Below are positions 1 to 10,200 of a stretch of 64,000 nucleotides of DNA, in pieces (within the stretch, counting starts at the first letter, position 1; each line of letters starts with the position of its first letter). Made by a program: the position numbers and the translations under genes. The stretch comes from Ciona intestinalis. Lineage: Eukaryota; Chordata; Ascidiacea; Phlebobranchia; Cionidae. The stretch is from positions 124,001 to 188,000 of the forward strand of contig NW_004190472.2 of the NCBI RefSeq assembly GCF_000224145.3, in the 5' to 3' direction. The notes under the pieces were generated by a model that was not told the DNA's origin, searched no databases, and was given only the letters and a program-made list of their open reading frames with translations.

Positions 1-69
1 ATATATTGGTTTTGGACCTAAATATTTCGAAAGCGGGTTAAAATATAATTCGTACTCGCTTTTAAACAC

Positions 70-244
70 TCTGCATTAGTTGTTATGCGGCAAATATAAC
101 AGCGTATTGTTTATAACATGGTCAGGTTATTTGATATTATGAGCTAAAAGTGTCCCATTTTCCCCACCCTACCCCATATTGCGAAAGTTCGTTAAAAGAA
201 TATTTCTACCCGCATTAGTTGTTATGCGGTAAATATAACAGCAT
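70..244. repeat. Partial MITE end between two 32-bp direct repeats
   Basis: The segment GCATTAGTTGTTATGCGG plus about 14 more bases occurs at 72-103 and again at 210-241 with one or two mismatches. Between the copies lies the terminal part of the TA-flanked MITE (about 114-176), ending in the usual CCCCACCCTA. The direct repeats contain a small palindrome. Confidence 0.6.
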
Positions 245-824
245 ACTCCCGCATCGTTACAGAGGAGCTATTGTCGTGATTATATCTCGAGTCAAGCGCC
301 AAGAATCCTTGCACGGGTTTTCTTGGAGTGTTTATTTTTGTGCAAACGTCAGGTTTAAACATTTAAAACCCGCACGAAACCGGGTGAAAATAAGCTAATT
401 ACACGCTTGCTGCATCGCTGGTATGCGGTGGTGCCCGATCACTTTTCTCTTCACGTATACACGGTGATAGAAGCGTTATAGTCTGTGCCCTATATATTGA
501 ACAAATATTTATCTGGGAACACTGGGGATTAAGTAACTCGGAAACACTGCAACAGGAAATGCCTATGTTTGACCACTGGAGGCGCTGTACATAGAGATGA
601 CGAATACAAGTGATCGTCGCGGATTCACCAAGTTGGAATTTTGTTTGTTCATATTTAATCATCGCAAAACACGGCATTATATGAACGCGTGCAAAAATGC
701 GCCGACTTTCTCTATGGGGTATATCAAAAATAAATGTAACTTATTTATCCTCACATGGCGGAAAATGACAGTCGTGTGTTCTGTTTCATACACTTCGTGC
801 ATGTTTACGAGTTTCTACGAATGT

Positions 825-1020
825 ATAGTAGAGTGGGGGAAGATGGGACACCTTTTCATTCTATTTTCTTGTTTCATTTGGTAGTAAACAAAGAACATTC
901 AAAGAATTATAAAACCGTGTTCTCACGACTCCCATAGACCGTTGTTAATTGTTTGAAATATGATCAGGATATTTGGATATTGTGTGCTAAAGGTGTCCCA
1001 TCTTTTCCCATAGTATACTA
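825..1020 (+). mobile_element. TA-flanked 195-bp MITE, full copy (probably Cimi-1 type)
   Basis: This is a reference copy for the commonest DNA element in the window. It starts TATAGTAGAGTGGGGGAAG and ends with the reverse complement, CCCATCTT...CCCA followed by TA, so the ends form inverted repeats of about 25 bp. The interior has fixed landmarks, GTAAACAAAGAACATTC and ATCAGGATATTTGGATATT. There is no coding capacity. From memory this resembles the Ciona MITE Cimi-1; the name was not checked. An extra internal fragment of the same family follows at 1021-1100. Confidence 0.8.
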
Positions 1021-1744
1021 CAACTAAAATGTTTTTTATTCTTGTTTCTCTTCCCAGTTGGGAGTAAACAAAGAATATTACAAAATTTTAATATAGTTTC
1101 GGAAATTGGATTTCCAAAAACGTCTCTATTAATTCATGCACAACACGTCTATATATAATCTGCTACATTCATTATCAGTATATGCTATCGGTGGCGCAAA
1201 AATAGCTTAAACCACAATAAGCAGTCGCTAAACACCCGTTGGTTAAACTAGCATAACACAATTTATTCTTTTCGAAAACGATAGCTATGTTATTTTTTTC
1301 TAAAAAAGAGAAAAAAATCAACAGCAAAACAACAGTCGTTAAAACACGAATGGATAAAAAGTGAAAAAAAGAATGTCAGTTTAAAAGTTTGGCTGTTGCA
1401 CCCGAGGCCCAACCAAACCTGTTGGCTAAAAATAACGATTTCATCGGCATTTCTATAGAATGTTGGACTATTTGAACGGCTTCCAAAGCAAACCAATAAA
1501 AACCAGCGCAAAGAAATTATTTTGTGGGAACTCGGTGCGTAAGGAATTTAATAAATTTGTTTAAGATAATATAAAATATGACGCTAAAATTTTTTTATTT
1601 CTGTGAGGTAACATGGGATACCGTTAGCATCTAATTCCATTTTTTGATCGTGTTATGAACAATTAACAATGCTCTTTAAAGGTGGCCTGTACACAGTATC
1701 CGGAATTCGTCCGTTTTGTCTGTTTTGTCCGGATTTCGCTGCCG

Positions 1745-1794
1745 NNNNNNNNNNNNNNNNNNNNNNNNNNNNNNNNNNNNNNNNNNNNNNNNNN
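1745..1794. other. Assembly gap, 50 N
   Basis: Run of N. On both sides the sequence contains inverted copies of a segment reading GACAGTATCCGG-like (ACAGTATCCG at about 1693 and CGGATACTGTG at about 1833), so the gap sits in the loop of an inverted repeat. Confidence 0.95.
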
Positions 1795-2254
1795 GGTAAT
1801 GGGTTTGCATACGACGCAGGCGAATTCGCATGCCGGATACTGTGTACAGCCACCTTCAGAGTCGCGAGGGTATACGGTTATATAGTTCTGGGAGGAAAAA
1901 AGAAAATAAAAGCATGTCTCATCTTCCTCACCCCCCACCCTACCATAAACCGCTATGTGAAATGTATATCTTAAGACTGGCATTAGGGAGTTTAAAATAT
2001 GTCACATTTGACAAGTTTTCCCCCTAATTGCAGCTGTGTAAATAGTACGATTGTAATTGTAAGCGTTACAGCGATACATACGATGCCACCCGTATTTGTT
2101 TACATTTTAAACGATTACCAATGTACTACACCCCCTTTGAATATTCTATTTCTATACTCCCTTTTGGAACATTCACACCCCCCTTTTTCTATAAGCAATT
2201 TAAATTGAATTATAAACTTCTATACCCCTCCCCCTCTTTTTTCTATTTTTTATA

Positions 2255-2452
2255 TATAGTAGGGTGGGGGAAGATGGGACACCTTTAGTATAATATCAAA
2301 ATATTCTTATTGTGTTTTAAACAACTAACAACGGTATATTGGAGTCGTGGGGATACGGTTTTATATTTTTTTGAATGTTCTTTGTTTACCACCAAATAGG
2401 ACGAGAAACTAGAACGAAAAGGTGTCTCATCTTTCCCGACCCTACTATATAT
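2255..2452 (-). mobile_element. 195-bp TA-flanked MITE, full copy
   Basis: Both terminal inverted repeats are present: AGTAGGGTGGGGGAAG on the left and CCCGACCCTACTATA on the right. The interior landmarks read on the minus strand. Confidence 0.8.
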
Positions 2453-2933
2453 TTTATTCGATTTGAGGTTTATGAAACAACGAACCTTTTTCGTTCCTTT
2501 TGGTTCCAACGTACGAAGCGCAGCTGGACGCATAGTGAGTCATGTCTGTACAAAACAAGCGGGATGTAAGAGCAACCTGTAAAGCAGCCTTGATGTATAG
2601 AAATCCTTACTAACTCCCATGGGCCATAGTTTCCCGTGGTTTAGGAACCGCCGACGTTTTTCTCCCAGGGGATGCCGATTGCAAGTCATTGGATAAATCC
2701 TGGTTTCCTTTCGACAGTTAGATGCTAGCCGTAAGAATGACGGCAGTGTTACGTTGGCTGGGTAAATTAATAATGTTTTGACTGGCGCATATGGACAGTT
2801 TCTCTTATGCTACTTTGGAACTTACGGCTGTGGACGTAATATGAAGTTATGCAATACGAGTCTTTTACAATGTGTTAGCTACCACGATTAGCTTGGAAAA
2901 TATGCAACACACTATTTATGTTAGTAACTTAGT

Positions 2934-3165
2934 ATTGGGGCGATGATGCAAGATGGGATAGGGCCAGCACCTAAATCCCATATTTCGTGATTGAGTTTTT
3001 AACAATTAACAACTCTTTTAGCGTCACAGAGGTATAGTTTTCTTACTTATGTAAACAATCTGTGTTTACTACTTCATTGGATAAGAAAACAGACTGATAG
3101 GGTGCCCCATCTTACCCCACGAGAAAATAGAATAAAAATGTGTCCCATATCACCCCACCCTACTA
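2934..3165 (-). mobile_element. Diverged MITE copies, overlapping
   Basis: A decayed copy runs from GGGGCGATGATGCAAGATGGGA to GGGTGCCCCATCTTACCCC, followed by a second right end reaching CACCCTACTACA. The TTGTTTACT core is recognisable at about 3060 in diverged form. Confidence 0.6.
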
Positions 3166-3856
3166 CACACATATATATAAAGGTCCATAATGTAAAATGA
3201 TTAGTTATGTTTCTGATACCTAAGCTTTTTTGTGGAAATGTTTCTTTATAATTAAGGAGGTCTGTGTAAAATAAAAATTAGTATTGAATTCAAGTAATGC
3301 GTTATAACAAGTTAACTAAACCCGACCAGTATTTTTGAATAGATCGACCCACTACTACCACCTAGCGACAAACAAAAAATCGGCTTCTGTACGAAACTAG
3401 AGTGGTAATGAACGCTTTGGTTTAACAGATATAAAACATTGGGAAACTTACCTGATGCTAGCCTACACCTTTGTATTCAGTTAAAATCACTCACATTTAA
3501 TGTAACTTACTTTAGCAAAATCATTACTTTGAACTTACATATAGTACAGTGAGGTAAAGTGGGACACCTTTTCATTCTATTTTCTCGTCCTATTTGGTAC
3601 TAAACAAAGAACATTTAAAGAATTATGAAACTGTATCCTCACGCCTCCCATAGAGCGCTGTTAGGGGTAAAAAAACGTATGTAACTTTTGGAATATTTTT
3701 TTTGTAATGTATGAATACAAATTTAACCCATAAAAAAACATTCGGCGAACGAAATTTCGTTAAAGTGTCTTGGACACATACGCCCACAACAGTAGCAGCG
3801 ACGAGTCTTGAACCCATAACCTCTAGGTTAGAAGCAGCCTTAAAAATACTGCGCTG
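3082..3856. repeat. Local duplication, copy 1
   Basis: 3082-3661 matches 4196-4775 almost base for base; I count about five differences over the roughly 470 bases from 3195. 3695-3846 then matches 5198-5346. Copy 1 lacks about 420 bp present in copy 2. Copy 2 runs up to a 500-base gap, and the two copies are separated by a 50-base gap. Either a young tandem duplication or two haplotypes placed side by side. Confidence 0.85.
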
Positions 3857-4066
3857 GTAAAGTAAATCGGAACACTGTGACACACCAGTGACGAAGATTT
3901 GTATTTAAAAACACAGAAAAGAATTGGTGGCTTCATGCTAATAGAGGTTGAATTATTTTACTTTGATACCGGGTGTTTCATAACAAACACAGCTGCAGTC
4001 TGACACTGGACACAGTTTGTGGTTTCTGTAAAATAAGATACTGATGTGCAAACCAGGTATAGTAGG

Positions 4067-4147
4067 TACATACACCTCATGCTCACTGTCAAGTTATAAC
4101 ATGGGTGTCTTCTTATACACCAGACACACATGGTGTATTCATACACC
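4067..4147 (+). repeat. 71-bp minisatellite unit at a gap edge
   Basis: About one unit of the repeat that forms the large array at 6641-7200 lies here and runs straight into the run of N. The gap may therefore hide a collapsed array. Confidence 0.7.
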
Positions 4148-4197
4148 NNNNNNNNNNNNNNNNNNNNNNNNNNNNNNNNNNNNNNNNNNNNNNNNNN
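4148..4197. other. Assembly gap, 50 N
   Basis: Run of N between the two copies of the local duplication. Confidence 0.95.
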
Positions 4198-5346
4198 AAA
4201 ACAGACTGATAGGGTGCCCCATCTTACCCCACGAGAAAATAGAATAAAAATGTGTCCCATATCACCCCACCCTACTACACACATATATATAAAGGTCCAT
4301 AATGTAAAATGATTAGTTATGTTTCTGACCTAAGCTTTTTTGTGGAAATGTTTCTTTATAATTAAGGAGGTCTGTGTAAAATAAAAATTAATATTGAATT
4401 CAAGTAATGCGTTATAACAAGTTAACTAAACCCGACCAGTATTTTTGAATAGATCGACTCACTACTACCACCTAGCGACAAACAAAAAATCGGCTTCTGT
4501 ACGAAACTGGAGTGGTGATGAACGCTTTGGTTTAACAGATATAAAACATTGGGAAACTTACCTGATGCTAGCCTACACCTTTGTATTCAGTTAAAATCAC
4601 TCACATTTAATGTAACTTACTTTAGCAAAATCATTACTTTGAACTTACATATAGTACAGTGAGGTAAAGTGGGACACCTTTTCATTCTATTTTCTCGTCC
4701 TATTTGGTACTAAACAAAGAACATTTAAAGAATTATGAAACTGTATCCTCACGCCTCCCATAGAGCGCTGTTAATTGTTAAAACACGATCAGGGTATTCG
4801 GATATTATGTGCTAAAGGTGTCCTGTCTTCACCCTCAGCCTACTCTATTATAAAAGTAAACCTTATGCTCGCTGTCAGTTTACAACTATTCACAATTCAT
4901 GTTTAACTTAACCTTAAATGTGGTTGCCTAAGCTCTTTTAGTCAAACGCGCGGCACTGCTAAGACTTCTCCTTTACTGCCGTTGGTCTTCAAGTAATTCG
5001 CATTCTCAACAAATACTAATCATTACTTTTACGTCGCACGGAAAAGCCCGCCTACTCCACGCGTTCATTGCGAATTCCACACAACAATAATAAACTTAAC
5101 TTATTTGTAATCGCGTGTTTGTAATCGCGGAGTAACGGCAGTAGTCTAAACACCCGTGTTCTGTTTTATACGTATCGTACCCAGTTATGAGTTGTTTTGT
5201 AATGTATGAATACAAATTTAACCCATAAAAAAACATTTGGCGAACGAAATTTCGTTAAAGTGTCTTCGACACATACGCCCACAACGGTAGCAGCGACGAG
5301 TCTTGAACCCATAGCCTCTAGGTTAGAAGCAGCCTTAAAAATACTG
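4196..5346. repeat. Local duplication, copy 2
   Basis: Partner of 3082-3856. It contains a complete MITE at 4649-4850 where copy 1 has only the left part, and ends in a reverse-oriented SINE head (GAGTCTTGAACCCATAG) that touches the 500-base gap. Confidence 0.85.
4649..4850 (+). mobile_element. 195-bp TA-flanked MITE, full copy
   Basis: Left end ATAGTACAGTGAGGTAAAG and right end CCCTCAGCCTACTCTAT are both present, though the right end is worn. Confidence 0.7.
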
Positions 5347-5846
5347 NNNNNNNNNNNNNNNNNNNNNNNNNNNNNNNNNNNNNNNNNNNNNNNNNNNNNN
5401 NNNNNNNNNNNNNNNNNNNNNNNNNNNNNNNNNNNNNNNNNNNNNNNNNNNNNNNNNNNNNNNNNNNNNNNNNNNNNNNNNNNNNNNNNNNNNNNNNNNN
5501 NNNNNNNNNNNNNNNNNNNNNNNNNNNNNNNNNNNNNNNNNNNNNNNNNNNNNNNNNNNNNNNNNNNNNNNNNNNNNNNNNNNNNNNNNNNNNNNNNNNN
5601 NNNNNNNNNNNNNNNNNNNNNNNNNNNNNNNNNNNNNNNNNNNNNNNNNNNNNNNNNNNNNNNNNNNNNNNNNNNNNNNNNNNNNNNNNNNNNNNNNNNN
5701 NNNNNNNNNNNNNNNNNNNNNNNNNNNNNNNNNNNNNNNNNNNNNNNNNNNNNNNNNNNNNNNNNNNNNNNNNNNNNNNNNNNNNNNNNNNNNNNNNNNN
5801 NNNNNNNNNNNNNNNNNNNNNNNNNNNNNNNNNNNNNNNNNNNNNN
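5347..5846. other. Assembly gap, 500 N
   Basis: Run of exactly 500 N, which suggests a gap of unknown real size. It begins just past the last coding exon of the minus-strand gene at 5853-6609, so the 3' UTR of that gene is lost in it. Confidence 0.95.
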
Positions 5847-5852
5847 GACACT

Positions 5853-6609
5853 TCAGATATCTACGCCTGGTGGCACACTTGGTTGTGAAGATGGCACGTC
5901 ATGTAATAAAGATTCTGCCTCACTTGAGACTTGTTCTGGATCAGCTGGTAACAAAACATAATTGTTTTGCACCAAACAAAATACTACCAAGGTGTTATGT
6001 AGAAATACTAAGTAAAACTAATGGTGTTCTTGGGCGATACACTTAACAGCAATTGCTCCAAGCCAGTGGTCAGTAATGGGTTGTCCAAATTGTCAGCCAT
6101 ACAAAATTAATCACCGACAAAGTTACAAATGTGGTAACTCGTAAGCGGGCACAAGGTGTATGAAACATAACACCAGTGTTATAACAACAGTTGTTTTCCT
6201 AAGCACACAAGGATAAAGAAAGTTACATTTATTCACAGTTTGATGTGTATTTACAGCACTTGGTGTATTCTGTTATGATGCGACAAGAGTGTACAACAAT
6301 ATGAGTGACCAGGACCCAGATCAACAGAACCAGAACGCATTACATTTAATACATACTTGTTATTGGTTCCGCCTTTGCAGCCATTTCTCCTGCAACTTCT
6401 GTATAGTAAGCTTCAGTTGATGCTTCTGTAGTCTGTGTTTTGGTGTGATCTAAAGATTTTTCTGCAAGACGTAAACAATAGTAATATACTTCATACATAT
6501 AGAGTTATTTTCATTTATATTTATTGTAATACAAAACACATATTTTTATTTATCTTACCTTTATCAGTAGTTTTGGCGGAAAGTTGCGTTGGCAAAAGGT
6601 AACCACTTT
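5853..6609 (-). CDS. Three-exon 3' coding segment, probable C-terminal tail of MIOS
   Basis: Exons at 6559-6609, 6461-6357 and 5944-5853 have clean AG/GT borders, and every junction is in phase 1, ending in TGA. The protein is polar and rich in Thr, Ser and Glu, with no domain I recognise. The first exon reads SGYLLPTQLSAKTTDK; its G-x-L-x-P pattern resembles the end of human MIOS (TGNLVPAE), which supports joining it to the MIOS exons ending at 7286. The junction cannot be closed, because MIOS exon 7286-7361 leaves phase 2 and this segment needs phase 1. At least one exon of length 3n+2, which should carry the last zinc-binding cysteines, is missing between 6610 and 7285. The alternative is a separate small gene. 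I favour the MIOS tail. Confidence 0.6.
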
Positions 6610-6640
6610 CTGAAATAGATATATTTTAGTAATATAAGAG

Positions 6641-7200
6641 TTATAATATGGGTGTCTTCTTATACACCAGACACACATGGTGTATTCATACACCTCATGC
6701 TCACTGTCGAGTTATAACATGGGGGTCTTCTTATACACCAGACACACATGGTGTATTCATACACCTCATGCTCGCTGTCGAGTTATAACATGTGTGTCTT
6801 CTTATACACCAGACACACATAGTGTTTTCATACACCTCATGCTTGCTGTCGAGTTATAACATGGGTGTCTTTTTATACACCAGACACACATGGTGTATCC
6901 ATACACCTCATGCTCGCTGGCGAGTTATAACATGGGTGTCTTATACACCAGACACACATGGTGTATTCATACACCTCATGCCTGCTGTCGAGTTATAACA
7001 TGAGTGTCATCTTATACACCAGACACACATGGTGTATTCATACACCTCATGCTCGCTGTCGAGTTATAACATGGGTGTCTTATTAAACACCAGACACACA
7101 TGGTATATTCATACACCTCATGCTCGCTGTCGAGTTATAACATGGGTGTCTTATTAAACAACAGACACACATGGTGTATTCATACACCTCATGTTCGCTA
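6641..7200 (+). repeat. 71-bp minisatellite, about eight units
   Basis: The unit runs GTTATAACATGGGTGTCTTC, then TTATACACCAGACACACATG, then GTGTATTCATACACCTCATG, then CTCGCTGTCGA. Units start near 6641, 6711, 6782, 6854, 6925, 6993, 7064 and 7135 and differ by a few substitutions and short deletions. Each unit contains a perfect 8-bp hairpin, ATACACCA and TGGTGTAT around GACACACA. On the minus strand, parts of the unit (GCATGAGGTGTATGAA and ACACCCATGTTATAAC) match the SINE tail. Isolated one- or two-unit copies occur at 4067, 10858 and 58742. Confidence 0.9.
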
Positions 7201-7285
7201 TACAGTGCACAATAACACATACGCCTACTATGCATGGCCTACATCACTCATATATATCAACCTGTATAATAGAAACAAGACTCAC

Positions 7286-10200
7286 CGAAACCAATCCATT
7301 AAATGTCCGGCATGTCCCCCATGGTTGCAACTCATGCACCAAGACAACCAGTTCACGAATTCTAAAAATAAAAAGGAGGAAAACTATTATGTTAGGTTTT
7401 TACATGTTAAGTAAATAAAAACAACTGAATTTGTAATTTTGTGCAAGACACTTAACAGAAATTGATCAAACCCAGTGGTCAGTTAAGTCTAAATTGCCTG
7501 ATAATCTGCCATACATAAAGACCAAAAAAAAACAAAAACAATCAACCACAAAGTTACATACATGGAAAAGCGAGCACGAGGTGTATGGAACAGCCCACCA
7601 ATGTTATAATGACCGCTGTTTCCAGCCACCAATGATAAATAAATTACATACGAGGTAACTTGTGGGCAGACACAAGGTGTATGAAACAGACCACCCGTGT
7701 AAAAACGACTGTCTATGACACGCTTGATAAATGCGTGTTATAACGACCCGCTCTGCAGTCGTTTTCAGCCACCAACAATAAATAAGTTACAACACAACCT
7801 TTTACGCACTCACCCGTCTCCTCAGGTCTTGCACCAAGATGAGTTGAACAAACTGAACATCGTGGAAGAGGTTTCCGACATGATGGACAACTCGTGGTCT
7901 GTAAGATGGAAAGTTAGGTTATTTGTATTGAAATTATCCTCCGCAGTTGTTCTGATTAACAAGATATAACACGGGTGTTCTGTTTCACACACCCACTGAC
8001 AACTGGATGTACTGTTACCTGGTATAGGAAAAAGTGGAAAATTATCTAAAAGTTTCATAGCAAGTAGGTATAACCATACGTAGTAACAAACGGAGTAAAA
8101 AGCGGGCACGAGATGTATGAAACAGAACATCCGTGTTATAAAGACTGTCGTTGCCCCGCCATGCGAGGATAAATAAGTTACATGCGTTGTAACTTGTAAC
8201 CGGGCACGAGATGCATAAAACAAAACACCCGTGTTGTAATGACTGTCGTTTTCTTGTGCCATGAGGATAAATCCTTTCATTCGGAGATTACACCCATTTA
8301 TTCGCAAGTGGGGTTGGGATATTGACATTATTTTTCTTTTTTCAAGCTACATACCAACTGCTACAGGTTAAGACAAACCAATAACTTACAAATAAAGTGA
8401 TTAATATATTATTGTAACTCACTGAGCATTGCATGGCCATTCCTCCACCTAAATACCGTGTACCACGCGCTGTGTAAAAAATAACACGTTTACTTGCGTA
8501 TGTGCGATGTTAAGGTAATGTATATATACTTAAAATAATACGTTTAGTTGCTTATATGTGACTTGTAATGTGGCTGAATATACACTTATGCATAGAAACA
8601 TAAAACAGGTCTAATACAAGGTGTTGGGAAAGTCACTGTGCGCTTACATATTTATTAACAGACATGTTTCAGTATAGAATCCAGGAGGTAAATATGAATG
8701 ACAATCCCCAAAAAATAATCACCCACAAAGTAACATGCACGGTAATTTGGAAGCTGGCATGAGGTGTTAAACCTGTGTGATAACGACTGTCGTTTTCCGG
8801 CTACGCGAGGATAAAGTAACTTACATATTTATTAACAGACATGTTTTAGTATAGAATCCAGGAGGTAAATATGAATGACAATTATAAATGATGCTGAAAG
8901 TGACCTCCGTTAGCATCAAAACAGGCTTTGACCTTCTTATTTTGTTTCTAAACACCTCAATCAGCTGCTCTCTTTGAATAAATTAGAACAAATGCTAGAA
9001 CCTCTGTTTTAAAATTCTCCTTTTCTCATAAAATTTTGATTTTAAATCCCTTTTTTACTCATACTTTAATAAAAGCTTGATCTAACTTATAAATCACTAA
9101 CTAAATATATATAGAGGGGTGGGAAACGATGGGACACCTTTAGCACAAATATATAAATATCCTCATCGTGTTTTAATTAATTAACAACGTCTATGAAAGT
9201 CGCGAGGACAAGGTTTTATAATTCCTTGAATGTTCTTTGTTTACTACCAAAATGTACGAGAAAATAGAATGAAAAGGTGTCCCATCTTCCCCCATCCTAC
9301 TATAAAACTCACTCCCACAAGGAGAACTGTGCACTGAACTCAAGCCTGGTGTTTGGGTCCCAGATTTTGCCCTACGTCTTGACCCTTGGCCCAATGTATG
9401 CAATCCACGTGGAACTGAGTTACAACGAAAAGACTCCAAACTTGATACAGACCTCGGGCTTCTGGCACTCGGAGTCATAACTTGGCTGGAACTGACTGGA
9501 GCTTAAATAGATTAGTTAGCTGGGGCTTTGTATAGTCTAACTTGTGGGGTAATGGGCCAATTCTAAAACCTAGTTAATAACGGATGTTTGATGATAAAAA
9601 CGTGCTGGGACATGAAAAAAACGTGGCAAATAAACCAATAGGGTGTAAAAATTGTCAAAATGTCACCTATATATATATATTTAAAATTAAACAGAAATTA
9701 ATTAGCTCGTTAACCCTTGTAGTGGGTGACCCAACCAAATCAAATGGTAACTTAGGTCAGAACCGCCTTTTGGTGTGTCTTGCAAGAAGACTTCACCATT
9801 TTATAAACTAAACTTTGCAATTTTATTCTATTCTATATAGATAAGGTTCCCGCAAAATGGCATGCCATGGGTCCTAGGATTTAGGCCAGAGTTGGCCCAT
9901 TACCCAGGGTGCTGTTGCATGGACCTCACCAGATGTTGAAGCCTGTTGCTTCCCCGAAGGTAGGCACAAGGGCTTTAATTGTAATATATGGAAGATCTTC
10001 GCTTGACAAACAAAGTTATATACACTCACCTGCAATTAGTTTTGAATTGGAGATATTTTTCCCACAGTAATTACAAACTACATATGTTTGGGCGTCTGTT
10101 GTAGCTTCTGTTGATTTATTCCACATTTTATCAAAATCAATTCGCTCGAAATAAAGTTCCCATTTATTTAGAAGGTCTGTATAACTGGAATTAATAATTT

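Larger units (their letters stand above)
1..5346. other. Gene-free, repeat-rich left flank
   Basis: No exon chain with consistent splice phases was found here on either strand. The region holds several MITE copies, pieces of SINE, one edge of the 71-bp minisatellite, a local duplication and two 50-base gaps, and ends at a 500-base gap. The stretch at roughly 2570-2930 and that at 4860-5190 match no repeat family seen elsewhere in the window and carry no coding signal I can recognise. The long open frames here run through MITE sequence. Confidence 0.7.

Noticed and set aside
2285-2533. Open frame on the minus strand
   Set aside because: It reads through a MITE; similar peptides recur at other MITE copies (for example 31447-31695), so it is repeat sequence and not a gene.
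5206-5961. Long plus-strand open frame across the 500-base gap
   Set aside because: Most of it is N; the left end is a reversed SINE head and the right end is antisense to a minus-strand exon.
6641-7200. CRISPR-like regular array
   Set aside because: Eukaryotic context; the whole 71-bp unit is repeated, with no unique spacers.
6677-7414. Overlapping plus-strand frames rich in [10 protein letters not shown] repeats
   Set aside because: They are translations of the 71-bp minisatellite.
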